Shown here: piece by piece, positions 38,640 to 47,960 of the stretch
How the letters are laid out: the number at the start of each line of letters is the position of its first letter
How positions within the stretch are numbered: the first letter of the stretch is position 1
Source of the DNA: PFL42 sp963789825
GTDB taxonomy: Bacteria > Chloroflexota > Anaerolineae > Anaerolineales > E44-bin32
Direction of reading: 5' to 3'
DNA: 64,000 nucleotides
NCBI GenBank assembly: GCA_963789825.1
Contig: CAWBME010000006.1
Span: 558,001-622,000 of the forward strand
Notes under the pieces: model-generated
Database searches by the model: none
The model's input: only the letters and a program-made list of their open reading frames with translations
Told to the model about the DNA's origin: nothing
Program-made: the position numbers and the translations under genes

Positions 38640-40021
38640 GCTGCCGCCTCCCCGCCCTGTTGGCGCAGCCGCTGGATGACCTTGGCCGCGGCGGCGCTTC
38701 CCTGGGCGACGGTCTCCGGGATGTCTCGCGGACCCTGCACCGTGCCGGCGAGGAACACGCCGGGTTGGGAAGTCTCGACGGGAGCGAGTTCCTCATCCAG
38801 CCCGCACACAAAGCCGCTGTCGTCCGTCGCCACGCTGAGCATCTCGGCCAGGCGGCGCGTCTCCGGGCGCGGCTGCACGGCCATCGCCAGCACCACCATG
38901 TCGGCGGTGATCTCCACCGCCCGGTGGCTGAGCGTGTCGGCGCCCATCACCACCAGGTGTCCGTCTTCGGCGTACACCCGGCTGACCTTGCCGCGGATGT
39001 AGCTCACCTGCTCCTCGACCTGCGCCCGCTGGAGGAACTCCTCGTACCCCTTGCCGGCTGCGCGCACGTCGATGTAGAACACCGTGGCCTCACCGCCGTG
39101 CACCCGATGCTTGTACAGGATCGCCTGCTTGGCGGTGTACATGCAGCAGATCTTGGAGCAATGCGGCTGGCCGCGCGCCGGATCGCGCGAACCACAGCAT
39201 TGGATGAAGACCACGTTGCGCGGCTCTTTGCCATCGGAGGGGCGCAGCACGTGCCCGGCGGTCGGGCCGCTCGCCGCCAGCAGGCGCTCGAAACCGAGGC
39301 CGTCGACCACATCGGCCAACCGTCCGCCGCCGTATTCCCCCAGTCGCGCCTGCGACATTAGGTCGAAGCCCGTTGCCAGCACCACCGCTCCCACCTCGAA
39401 CTCCTCGAAGCGGTCTTGCTGATCCCAGACGATCGCCTCGGTCGGACAGAACTTGGCGCAGGCGCCGCACTTTGGCTCGGCGGGCTTGCCGGATTTGGTC
39501 ACCGCCGGGATAACGCCGGTTTCGATCTCGTGCTTGCTGATCAGGTAGCGGCAGTGCTCGGCATCGATCACCGGCTTGTTGGGCACGGCCTGCGGCGAGA
39601 GCGTATAGACCACCTTACGCACCCCGACCCCGCGCTCGAACTCCGACTCGACCTTGAAGGGGCATTTTTCCTGGCACGCGCCGCAGCCGGTGCATTTCGA
39701 CCAGTCGATATACGCCGCCTTGCGCCGGATGCGAACCTGAAAAGCGGACCCGTCGGGCGTACGGCGGATGTCCTCGACCAGGCTATAGGTGCGCAGGTCG
39801 ATATTCTCGTGGCGGCCGACTTCCACCGTTCGCGGAGTCATGATGCACTGCGAGCAGTCGAGGGTGGGAAAGGTTTCCGAGAGCTGCGCCATGTGCCCGC
39901 CGATCGAGGGCTCGGCCTCGACCAGCACCGCCCGGTAGCCGCTGTTGGCGATATCCAGCGCGGCCTGGATCCCGGCGATCCCGGCCCCGATCACCAGTGC
40001 GCTCGTGTGAGCCTCGCTCAT
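38636..40021 (-). CDS. HdrA' half: FAD domain with inserted Fe-S clusters
   Basis: 461 residues. ALVIGAGIAGIQAALDIANS, TLDCSQCIMTPRTVEVGRHE, cluster motifs CTGCGACQEKCPFK and CGACAKFCPTEA, VFIQCCGSRD, CSKICCMYTAKQA. It lacks both the CHCG N-terminal domain and the C-terminal ferredoxin, which are supplied by the next gene. ATG 40021 overlaps the hdrB stop (ATGA). HdrA' and HdrA'' together carry every element of one HdrA plus a second FAD fold, as expected for a split pseudo-dimer. Confidence 0.88.
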   Translation of the reverse strand: MSEAHTSALVIGAGIAGIQAALDIANSGYRAVLVEAEPSIGGHMAQLSETFPTLDCSQCIMTPRTVEVGRHENIDLRTYSLVEDIRRTPDGSAFQVRIRRKAAYIDWSKCTGCGACQEKCPFKVESEFERGVGVRKVVYTLSPQAVPNKPVIDAEHCRYLISKHEIETGVIPAVTKSGKPAEPKCGACAKFCPTEAIVWDQQDRFEEFEVGAVVLATGFDLMSQARLGEYGGGRLADVVDGLGFERLLAASGPTAGHVLRPSDGKEPRNVVFIQCCGSRDPARGQPHCSKICCMYTAKQAILYKHRVHGGEATVFYIDVRAAGKGYEEFLQRAQVEEQVSYIRGKVSRVYAEDGHLVVMGADTLSHRAVEITADMVVLAMAVQPRPETRRLAEMLSVATDDSGFVCGLDEELAPVETSQPGVFLAGTVQGPRDIPETVAQGSAAAAKVIQRLRQQGGEAAA

Positions 40022-40854
40022 GCCGGCGCCCCCACGGCCCACGGCGTGCCCTCCGGCGCCTCGACGCCTAGCGCGATGGTCAGCAGCTGCGTGAAGTAGG
40101 CGATCGGCAAGCGAGACTCCGGCGGCTGTTCGCGTTGCGCCTGCTCGAGGTTGTACTTGCACAGCGGGCAGGCGGTGATCACGGCCGCCGCACCGCCGAG
40201 GCGGGCGGCTTCGACAACCTGCGAGCTGGCGCGCGTGACCGCCTCCGGCTTGGTGACCGCCAGGTAGGAACCGCAGCACTCGCTGGCGTGGGAGAAAGGC
40301 GCTGCCTGCGCTCCGACGGCTTCGAACAAGTCCTCCAGCATCGACGGGCTCTCCGGATCATCCAGCCCAATCTCCGGCCCCGGGCGCAGCAGCATGCACC
40401 CGTAGTAGGCCGCCAGACGAACGCCGGTTTGCGGCTGGGAGACCCGGTTGCGGAGCTCCGCCCAACCCAGGTCATCCCGCAGCACCTCGAGCAGGTGGCG
40501 CGGCCGCGCCTGACCGTCGTAGGGGCCTTCCTCGACGAAGGCGTTCAGCCGCTCGAGGGCAAACGGGTGGGTCTTCAGGAAATGCGCCGATCTCCGCAGC
40601 ACATGGAAGCAAACGGCGCACAGCGTGACCAGGTCCCCCCCCGCCTTGCCGGCGCTGATCAACACGCGGGCCGGCGCAATCAGATCCATCACGTTTTCGG
40701 CGTTGAGCGGATAGGTCCCGCCGCAGCAGTTCCAATCGGGGAGCTCGACCAGCTCGATACCCAGCGCCTGGCCCGCAGCCAGCGCCTGGCGTTCGTAGTC
40801 CTGGGCATGCGAGCGCAGTGTGCAGCCGGGGAAGTAGGCGTAGGTGCGCGCCAT
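40018..40854 (-). CDS. hdrB: HdrB, first module of the cluster
   Basis: 278 residues, both CCG domains intact: YFPGCTLRS, WNCCGGTY, TLCAVCFHV, then YYGCMLLRP, SECCGSYL, CPLCKYNLEQ. ATG 40854 lies 4 bases after hdrC. No frame breaks. Reaction partner (disulfide, or an unknown thiol couple) unknown. Confidence 0.92.
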   Translation of the reverse strand: MARTYAYFPGCTLRSHAQDYERQALAAGQALGIELVELPDWNCCGGTYPLNAENVMDLIAPARVLISAGKAGGDLVTLCAVCFHVLRRSAHFLKTHPFALERLNAFVEEGPYDGQARPRHLLEVLRDDLGWAELRNRVSQPQTGVRLAAYYGCMLLRPGPEIGLDDPESPSMLEDLFEAVGAQAAPFSHASECCGSYLAVTKPEAVTRASSQVVEAARLGGAAAVITACPLCKYNLEQAQREQPPESRLPIAYFTQLLTIALGVEAPEGTPWAVGAPA

Positions 40855-40858
40855 CGGC

Positions 40859-41276
40859 TCAGCCTCCCGCCTTGCGCAGCGCGCCGATGACCGCCATCGG
40901 TGGCGCCTCCGCCAGCGCCTGCGGGGACAGATCCCCGGCCAGCAGGCGAGCACCGCCGGTGCGCACCGCCAGGATACGGATGGCTTCCATCACCCGCGGC
41001 AGGTCGATGCCCTTAGGACAGCGGGCGTGGCAGGTCAGGCAGGCAGCGCACACCCAGGCGGCCTGCGAGTTCGAGCACCGAATGCATCCCCAGCTGAGCC
41101 AGCCGGATGACCTGGTTCGGCAGCAGGTCCATCTCGCCGACCATCGGGCAGCCGGCCGAGCAGCGGCCGCACTGGTAGCAGGCCAGCAGCGTCTGCTCGC
41201 TCAGCGTTTCGATCTCGCGGACCCAGGCAGCCTGCCGGCCCGAGAGGTCCGGCGCACGAGCGGGACTATCGTCCAC
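40859..41276 (-). CDS. hdrC: HdrC, first module of the cluster
   Basis: About 138 residues, shorter than usual (no long C-terminal helix region). Motifs CYQCGRCSAGCPM and CAACLTCHARCPKG. The likely start is GTG 41276, which overlaps the end of the upstream membrane-protein gene. One double-base site (CTCG near 41069, reading VLELQAAWVCAACL) restores the frame. Confidence 0.85.
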
Positions 41277-41800
41277 CGACGTCCTCCCGCACCTGTTCGA
41301 GCTTGCATTGGGTGTGGCTGGCAAGGTGGCGGGCACGGCTGATCCATGTCTTGGTCACCGCCGCAGCGGCGGGCAGCGAGTTCCTCCGCCTGGACCAGCT
41401 GACCGATCAGCGCCAGCAGCGCGGGCTGTGTGCTGCCTCCCAGTCGCTCCTCCACCCGACGCCGCAAGTCTTCGTCGGCCATGGCCGCCTGCAGGCGTTC
41501 GATCTGGCGCTGCTCCTGCTCGAGCGAGCGTGCCTGTCCGTCCAGCTCTCGAATCACCTGTTCTGCCAGACAGAGCAGATCCTCGCGCGCCACGGAGCGC
41601 CGGAACACCGCTGCCCCCAGGCCCGATGCAGCCAGCGCGCACCCCGCCAGCCAGAGCGCGAGCCAGGGGGTCGCCCTCCCTGCCGCCGCGATCCAGGCCG
41701 CACCGACACCGGTGAGAACGCAAGCGGCGGCCGCGGCCGCCGCCCAACCCCATGCTGTGCAGCTCAAATGCTTCGCGAATCCAGCCGTCCGCCCTCGCAC
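41266..41800 (-). CDS. Small membrane protein with a coiled coil, first gene of the Hdr cluster
   Basis: About 178 residues, not recognised. Two N-terminal membrane helices (AWGWAAAAAAACVLTGVGAA and LALWLAGCALAASGLGAAVF), then a Glu/Gln/Arg-rich helix (QARSLEQEQRQIERLQAAMA) likely to form a coiled coil. Start GTG 41800 is the longest. One double-base site (CGCT near 41371) leads to a C-terminal KTWISRARHLASHTQCKLEQ. Its end overlaps hdrC, so it is probably made together with the complex and could dock it to the membrane (inference). Confidence 0.65.
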
Positions 41801-41999
41801 ATTTCCCCCGCTGGCTTGTGCCTCCAGTCTACGTGGGAGGCCGGGGAACAGGCCGTCAGGCCGAGGGCCGAGAAACGGGCATGCGGAGGACGGAGAATCC
41901 CCATCCAGCGCTTCGGGACGGGAGGGATTGCCCTCATAGTGGTGGCTATGCGCAAGACTAGGCGCTCCGGCCAGACCGAGGGCGCCAGCGCGGGCAGCC

Positions 42000-42663
42000 T
42001 TAGGCCGTGATGATCCCCTTCTGGAAGGCGTAGCGGATCAACTCGGACCGGTCGTGCAGGTCGAGCTTCTGCATCAGGTGCAGGCGGTGCGTCTTGACCG
42101 TCTTCACGCTCAGATTCAGCGTTTCGGCGATCTTGCGGTTCGAGAACCCCTCGGCCACCAGTTGCAGCACCTCGCGCTCGCGCGGCGTGAGATCGTCGTA
42201 CGGATCATGGACGGCCTCGGCTTCCAGGCTTTGCAGGTACAGATCGGCCAGCGTGCGCGCCACACTCGGGGAGAACTGCGCCTCGCCCCGCGCCACCGCT
42301 CGAATCGCCAGGACGAGCTCCTTGCCCGCCGCCTGCTTGAGCACGTAGCCCGAGCCGCCGGCCGAGAGTACCTGCGGCACGTACTCGGGATTCTCGTGCA
42401 TCGTCAGGATCAACACCCGCGTTTCCGCACGGTCGCGCTTGATCTGGCGCGTGGCTTCGAGGCCGTTCAGCAGCGGCATGCCGATGTCCATGATCACGAC
42501 ATCCGGTGTCAGCCGCCGAGCCTGGTCGACCGCCGACCGACCATCCTCGGCCTCGCCCACGACCTGGATGTCCGGCTCGTCCTCGAGCAGCGCACGGATG
42601 CCGTCGCGCAGCACGGCATGATCGTCCGCCAGCAAGCACCCTGATCTTCCCGGGCGGCGTCAC
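42000..42663 (-). CDS. NarL/LuxR-type response regulator
   Basis: About 220 residues. Receiver: LLADDHAVLRDGIRALL, VVIMDIGMPLLNGLEATRQI (phospho-Asp), VLILTMHEN. DNA-binding domain: LTPREREVLQLVAEGFSNRK, then IAETLNLSVKTVKTHR. GTG 42663 overlaps the kinase TGA (42660-42662). A double-base site (GTGC near 42636, IRVLLADD) restores the start. Cognate partner of the next gene; targets unknown. Confidence 0.92.
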
Positions 42664-43713
42664 GACACTCCCTCGTAGGCCGGAAGCCGGACCATCAGCG
42701 TCGTGCCACGTCCGGCTGCGCTCGACCACGTCCAGTTGTCCTCCCAACGCCGCCACCCGCTCGCGAATGCCGAACAACCCCATGTGATCCCCGCGCGGGG
42801 AGGCCACTACCGCCCGCTCGTCGAAGCCCGATCCGTCGTCCTCGACCACCAGGCTGACCTCGCCATTGCAGCTCAGGCTCAGCCGCACCAGGCTGGCGTC
42901 GGCGTGGCGCACGATGTTGCTGATCGCTTCCTGCGCAATGCGGAAGAGCGCGATCTCCACGGCAGGCGCCAGGCGCGGCTGAGCCGGATCGGCATCGAAT
43001 TCGACGTCGATCCCTTCGGACTCGAGGCGATTCTTGGCATACCAGCGAATGGCAGGCACCAATCCCAGATCATCCAGCACCAGCGGGCGCAGGTCCGCCA
43101 CCAGCAGCCGCAGGCCGTCCATCGTCTGCAGCGTCAGCTCGCGCGCCGACTCCAGCCGCTGCTTGAGCTCGACCAGCTCCTCGGGGATGGCGCTCTCCAT
43201 CCGCTCCAGCTGGATCAGCAGGCTGGCCAGCGCCTGGCTGGTGTCATCGTGCAACTCACGCGCGAGGCGGCGTCGCTCCTCCTCCTGCGCGGTGATCACC
43301 TTGATGGAAAGCGCTCGCAATTGGCCCTGGTTCGCCTCGATCGTGGCCGTGTGGGCGGCCAGGCGGTCGAGCATCGTATTCAGCGCCAGCGACAGGCGCG
43401 CGATCTCCGGGTCCTGATCGGCGCCCAGTGCGGCCCGCACTGCGGTGTGGCCGTCTTGCACTTGATCAACCGTTGTCTTCAGCGAGGCAAGCGGCCGCAG
43501 TGTGTATCGCAACACAGCGTAGTTGAGCAGCACGCTGAGGCCGATGCCCGCCACGATGAACAACAGCACCAGGGAAAGTGGCGACTCATCTGGCAGCGCC
43601 CGAGTCGCCAGCGTGCCGATCACCGCGCCGGCGACAATCACCACCGCGTTCGCCAACAGCAGCCGCGTCATCAGCGGCAGCCGACCGATCCAGGTTCCCA
43701 CGCGCTTCTTCAC
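42660..43713 (-). CDS. Sensor histidine kinase (HisKA_3, NarX/LiaS type)
   Basis: About 350 residues. Two N-terminal helices (LLLANAVVIVAGAVIGTLAT and LSLVLLFIVAGIGLSVLLNY) with almost no periplasmic loop, a HAMP-like segment, the His box RRRLARELHDDTSQALASLL, and HATPase motifs EAISNIVRHADA, DDGSGFD, GDHMGLFGIRERV. The short loop suggests sensing within the membrane. Start GTG 43713. A double-base site (GTCG, + strand near 42721) restores the C-terminus GRGTTLMVRLPAYEGVS. Confidence 0.92.
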
Positions 43714-43830
43714 CTACCCATGCCCGCCGCAGCACGCCCCTTCCCACTGGCCGGCTCCGCAATCGCAAGTATAGGCGCACTGCCTCTCCTGGCCAAGAAC
43801 GCCCTTTGTGCGGGCCCGGAAACGAAGGCA

Positions 43831-43848
43831 GGGCCCATTGCTGGGCCC
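43831..43848. terminator. Hairpin after the DUF308 gene
   Basis: GGGCCCA-TTGC-TGGGCCC is a perfect 7-bp stem with a 4-base loop, 35 bases past the DUF308 stop and 118 bases before the kinase start. Likely ends the DUF308 transcript, though a T-run is not evident. Confidence 0.6.
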
Positions 43849-43882
43849 CGCCCTCGCGTGGTTTCCGCGACCTGCGACGTGC

Positions 43883-44425
43883 CTACTTCACTTTGAAGGC
43901 GTAGACGATGCCGATGATCCCGCCGACGATGCCAAAGATCCCCAGCACCAGCGGCAAGGCGATTGCCCCGGCCAGCGGGTTAGACATGAGGTACAGCGAG
44001 AGCACGATCAGGACGATTCCCAGGATCCCCTCGCCCCAGCCGGCGCCCTGGAAGGCCATGATCAGCTTCATGATCCCCATGAACAAGCCGGCGAAGCCCA
44101 GGATCCAGACCAGGGTCGTCGGGACGAGCACTGCCGACCACAGCGGGTTCTGGAGCACCAGAACGCCGGCGATGATGCCCAGGATGCCGATGAGCAGCTT
44201 CCAGCCCCACTTCGAGTGATCGATGAACATGTAGACCAGGTTGAACACGCCGCTGATGATCCAGTAGATGCCGAGGACCTGGACCAACACGGCAGTGGTG
44301 GCCGCCGGATTGGTCAGCAGCAGCGCGCCGATGATCAGAAAGGCGATCAACTCAAGAAGAATGAGCCACCAAGGGGCGGCATTCATCTGCTTGGCCGGTG
44401 CGGTCGCGGGTGCAGCAACAGTCAT
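43883..44425 (-). CDS. DUF308/HdeD-family membrane protein
   Basis: 180 residues with six predicted helices. WWLILLELIAFLIIGALLLT, PAATTAVLVQVLGIYWIISG, WKLLIGILGIIAGVLVLQNP are typical HdeD repeats of paired helices. The family is linked to acid stress in enterics; function here unknown. ATG 44425 follows GGAG. Confidence 0.85.
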   Translation of the reverse strand: MTVAAPATAPAKQMNAAPWWLILLELIAFLIIGALLLTNPAATTAVLVQVLGIYWIISGVFNLVYMFIDHSKWGWKLLIGILGIIAGVLVLQNPLWSAVLVPTTLVWILGFAGLFMGIMKLIMAFQGAGWGEGILGIVLIVLSLYLMSNPLAGAIALPLVLGIFGIVGGIIGIVYAFKVK

Positions 44426-44693
44426 GGATTGTTCTCCTTCTCTCTCTCTATGAATGGGTGGTGTATGCAATTGGGGCTAGTGGCGCGGATTCCACGTACG
44501 TTCGATCTAGTCTACCACATCTGCAAGGGGTCAATCAACGCACCCGGGCAAGGCGCTCGGTCTCGGTCGCCTGGCGTCCAGGCGATCGCCAGCGCCCCTC
44601 CCCTCCGCCCGGGCCATTCGAGGCGCCTTCGGTCGGCGCCCGGCTTATGGTACGATGCCCGCCGCGTGGCTTGCGGTAGAGGGCCAGGATCGA

Positions 44694-45206
44694 ATGCCCG
44701 GCAATCGGCAACCGACGCGATCACCCCTGAGCCTGGAATCTGGCCGGATGGATATCTCGCTCATCGAGGATCGACTGTACGTGGCGGCCCGTCCGCAATC
44801 CGCCGATGGGCCGGACCTGGCAAGCTGCGGCGTGCGGCTGGTGCTGAATATGATCCCCATCCGGACCCCATCGGGCCTCCGCACCGCACCCATGCGGGCG
44901 CTCTGGCTCCCCTGGCTGGACACGCCTCTGCTCCCACTTCCCACCTGGCTCCTGCGGCGCGGCACGCTTGCCGCCCTGCAGATGCTGCACTCCGGGGAGT
45001 CCGTGCTCACCTACTGCCGTGAGGGTCGCCACCGCAGTGTCGCCATGGCCTGTGCCATCCTGATCGCGCGTGGGATGACGGCCGACCAAGCCATGGAGCG
45101 GGTGAAGAGCGCTCGTCCCGTGGCCGATCCTCATGCGCCTCACGTCACGGCTGCCATCCGCAGGTTCGAGGCTTCCTGGAACAGCAGCCGCCGGCCGGCC
45201 CCCTAG
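44694..45206 (+). CDS. Dual-specificity/tyrosine phosphatase-like protein
   Basis: About 170 residues. Opening DISLIEDRLYVAARPQSADG and P-loop LTYCREGRHRSVAMACAILI, a CX5R phosphatase loop (Cys-Arg-Glu-Gly-Arg-His-Arg), then RGMTADQAMERVKSARP. The usual general-acid Asp may be in WLDTPLLPLP. The start is uncertain (44655, 44694 or 44748); 44694 is chosen because a TACGAT-type -10 box may lie at 44652-44657. Confidence 0.75.
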   Translation: MPGNRQPTRSPLSLESGRMDISLIEDRLYVAARPQSADGPDLASCGVRLVLNMIPIRTPSGLRTAPMRALWLPWLDTPLLPLPTWLLRRGTLAALQMLHSGESVLTYCREGRHRSVAMACAILIARGMTADQAMERVKSARPVADPHAPHVTAAIRRFEASWNSSRRPAP

Positions 45207-45289
45207 CCATGCAGCTGTGTGGCGGGCTCATTCGCCGCGGCCGGGCAAGCGCGATCTTGCCGCAAGGGATGGATACGGAGCACACGAAC

Positions 45290-45865
45290 ATGACGAGAGC
45301 GCCTCTTTTCATCCTGCTCTGCCTGGCGGCGCTCAGCGTCGCCATCTCCGCATGCCAGCCAGGCGCGGCGGTCGCTCCGCAGGCGGACCTGGCTGCACAG
45401 TGCGAAGCCGCCGCTGAGCCGCTCGCCAACCTGGCGTACACAACCGAGGTGGTCGAGTCCGGGATTGTGGCGCTTGAAGCGGGCGAGTACCGGGCGCCGT
45501 CCGCGCCGGGCTCGGCCAGCGAGGTCGTCGTCCAGTTGACGGAAGAGATCGCCTGCGGCGACTTGAACGGGCAGCCCTCGGCCGCGATTGTGCTTGTCTC
45601 CGCCGGCGGCGGCAGCGGAACCTTCTCCTCGCTGCATGCTGTTCAACCCTTGGACGGGATGCCCGCCGAAGTGGCGTACACGCTGCTCGGCGACAGGGTC
45701 AAGGTGGAACGGGTGGCGATCGAGGACAACCGGATCCTTGTTGACTTGATCACACACGCCCCGGACGATCCGCTCTGCTGCCCCACACTGGCGGTTGTTC
45801 AGACCTACGCCCTCGACGGGACGCAGCTCCGGCTGGTGTCCACGACACCCCACGGCCCGCCGTAG
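45290..45865 (+). CDS. Predicted lipoprotein of unknown function
   Basis: About 191 residues. Lipoprotein signal LFILLCLAALSVAISAC with the lipobox Cys, then a Ser/Gly/Val-rich soluble domain with no known motif (VVVQLTEEIACGDLNGQPSA, DAPDDPLCC-like segment HAPDDPLCCPTL). LppP/LprE-like by size and style only. ATG 45290 chosen because the signal begins there. Confidence 0.6.
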   Translation: MTRAPLFILLCLAALSVAISACQPGAAVAPQADLAAQCEAAAEPLANLAYTTEVVESGIVALEAGEYRAPSAPGSASEVVVQLTEEIACGDLNGQPSAAIVLVSAGGGSGTFSSLHAVQPLDGMPAEVAYTLLGDRVKVERVAIEDNRILVDLITHAPDDPLCCPTLAVVQTYALDGTQLRLVSTTPHGPP

Positions 45866-46039
45866 AGGGCGCTGACCCCGATTGCAGCTCGAACCTCCGG
45901 GGCGGATCGTACTGGCGGCCGAACTGCAGCTGTGGGCACGCCAGTGCAGCCAGTGACTGGCTGCCTGTGAGGACCTATCTCGCCTTCGACGCATGGCCAG
46001 AGTGGAACCTGGCACGGGCCGCCGGGCGATCGTCAACGG

Positions 46040-46045
46040 TATAAT
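46040..46045 (+). promoter_or_regulatory. -10 box (TATAAT) before tRNA-Arg
   Basis: Perfect TATAAT ending 10 bases before the tRNA 5' end. No good -35 TTGACA-like hexamer is visible 16-18 bases upstream. Confidence 0.6.
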
Positions 46046-46055
46046 GGCTTCAATC

Positions 46056-46128
46056 GCCCCCGTAGCTCAATGGATAGAGCGCCTGACTTCGAATCAGTAG
46101 GTTGTGAGTTCGAATCTCGCCGGGGGCG
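46056..46128 (+). tRNA. tRNA-Arg (anticodon TCG)
   Basis: 73 bases. Acceptor GCCCCCG pairs with CGGGGGC; D-arm GCTC-AATGGATA-GAGC; anticodon loop CTTCGAA giving TCG; T-arm GTGAG-TTCGAAT-CTCGC. One C-T mismatch at the top of the anticodon stem. Discriminator G; the CCA end is not encoded. No integrase or attachment site beside it. Confidence 0.95.
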
Positions 46129-46234
46129 CCAAGCAACACGCTGAGCACGCCGAGGCTGGGTCCTGCCATGGGCGGGCCTTCCGGCATGCGGGCAATCCAG
46201 CGTCCTCTCAGATCCCGGGATGCCGGGTCGCCGC

Positions 46235-47017
46235 TCAGGGCAGGCTCTGCAATCGATCGCGCAGGTCGATCAGCGCCTGTTGCGGCACCTGGACGAAGCC
46301 GACGCTCGAGCGATCCAGGTCAACGATCAGCAGGAAGACCATCGCCAGGATCATCGCCACGACCACCAGGGCGATCCAGTTGTGCCGATCCCGGTAGCTA
46401 TCGTACACCCCGACCAGGACCAGGCTCAATAGCGCCACGAGGAACACGCCGACGAGGACCACCTGCGGGACCCGAAAGCCGAGCTCGGCGCTCAGCCGCG
46501 TGGTGTGGATATCGATCATCTCGTTCAGCGAGTTCAGGTAGGCGGCCGTGGTGGCCGTTGGCTCCTCCCGTACCACATCTTCGGCGATTACCCACAGTTC
46601 ATGATGGACCAACTCCGAGCTCGCGATCGCCGCCACAGTCCGGGTTCGATCCAACGCATCAAGCCGCAACGCCACATACTCCTTGAGCAGCGTTCTCGAC
46701 CGCTCGCTGGCGGGCTCGGGCAGGTACCCCGCCCGCAAGTAGGTCGTGGCGATGGCATTGGCCTCGTCGACGACCAGATGCCGGCGGTCGTTGAAGTTGC
46801 CCATTGCGATCCCGGTCACGAAGGCCAGCAGGAAGCCCAGGGTGGCCAATGCGGCACCGGCAACCATCCCCACGCCCGCCTGGGACCCATCCGGCCAGCG
46901 CGTCTGCACCACCCGGCCCATCCGGAATCCGGCTTCGAGCGCCAGCAGGAAGAAGAGAAGCGTCAAACCATAGATCCAACCGAGGGGAAGATCAGATAGC
47001 CAAGTGTTGGTCGACAT
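46235..47017 (-). CDS. DUF4239 membrane protein (bestrophin-like)
   Basis: 260 residues, four helices. WIYGLTLLFFLLALEAGFRM, GAALATLGFLLAFVTGIAMG, DEANAIATTYLRAGYLPEP and the C-terminal pair VVLVGVFLVALLSLVLVGVY and WIALVVVAMILAMVFLLIVD match DUF4239. ATG 47017 follows GGAG. Function unknown; an anion-channel role is suggested for relatives only. Confidence 0.82.
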   Translation of the reverse strand: MSTNTWLSDLPLGWIYGLTLLFFLLALEAGFRMGRVVQTRWPDGSQAGVGMVAGAALATLGFLLAFVTGIAMGNFNDRRHLVVDEANAIATTYLRAGYLPEPASERSRTLLKEYVALRLDALDRTRTVAAIASSELVHHELWVIAEDVVREEPTATTAAYLNSLNEMIDIHTTRLSAELGFRVPQVVLVGVFLVALLSLVLVGVYDSYRDRHNWIALVVVAMILAMVFLLIVDLDRSSVGFVQVPQQALIDLRDRLQSLP

Positions 47018-47960
47018 CGCCACTCCTCAGTCCCGATGGGTGGGCATTGCAGGCCTAGTCCCTCTCTCCCATACGCGTCTGCCACGTGAGAACTCCCGCA
47101 GAACACGCACGCATCGTAGCCCCGCTCGGCCGCGCTTTGCCCGATTGGCTGGGCCGCAGCCATTCTGACGGCGATCGATCCTGCCCTCTTCCCGATTCGC
47201 CAGGGCGGCTGTGGAATTGTCGGTCCATCCAATGCCGAACGGGTCCGGTCAGAGCTAGCTGAGCCCCAGCGCTCTGACCGGCTCCAACGCACACGGCCGA
47301 TCGGTGGATCGCAGCTGGGAGAGCCCTCCAACTCTACGGCACACCGCCCGGTCGGGCAAGTCCTGCCCCAGGCTAAACTCGCATTCCGTCAGCCGGAGAG
47401 GACGTCAGGGAGCCGGCAACCCAAAGTCATCGAGCGGGAACGAGAACGGGCGATCCTGGCATGCGCGAAGCCTCTGGCACTCCGCGGTCTCCGGGGCGGC
47501 GAATCGCTCCTCGCTGGACCCCCCCAGCGGAGAGGGACCGACGGATCGGCCCGACTCCGCTACGATCCTCGCTCAAGACAATGGGCGCCCTCGAGCGAGG
47601 TCCCTCCGGGCGTCTCCCACGGAAGGCCCGCGAGGCTGGTGGTTGCCTCGACGGATTCCCATGGATCATCGCATGCCGTGCAGCGTGATCAGTGTTCTTC
47701 CGGGTGGGACCCTTCAACCAGGAACGCCCCCGGCCCACCCTAAGCGCCGGGTGGCCGCACTCCTCAGCCCGAGGATAATCGCCCGTCGCGGGGCCCCCGG
47801 GTCCGCTCGCCCCGCTGTGGGCAACTTCACCCATGGCATATAATCGAACGAGTCGCGCTGGAGCCGACGCGCAGATGGCGGGCGGCCGGACCATGCCGGC
47901 CATGACCGACTTCCCGCGCATCTGCCCGACGAGTCAGGTTCGCCGGAGACGCTTGCTGCC
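47018..47960. other. Long gene-free stretch with a promoter near its right end
   Basis: 943 bases between divergent genes. Only short, overlapping open frames with biased composition; none resembles a known family and none has a good ribosome site. TATAAT at 47839-47844 is a likely -10 box for the gene at 47961; its -35 is not clear. Confidence 0.5.

Noticed and set aside
41940..41999. Terminator or operator between the Hdr cluster and the two-component genes
   Set aside because: Only a weak GAGGG..CCCTC dyad; no T-tract and no clear promoter.
46129..47017. Genomic island inserted at tRNA-Arg
   Set aside because: No integrase, no repeat of the tRNA 3' end nearby, and the next genes look like ordinary housekeeping or membrane genes.
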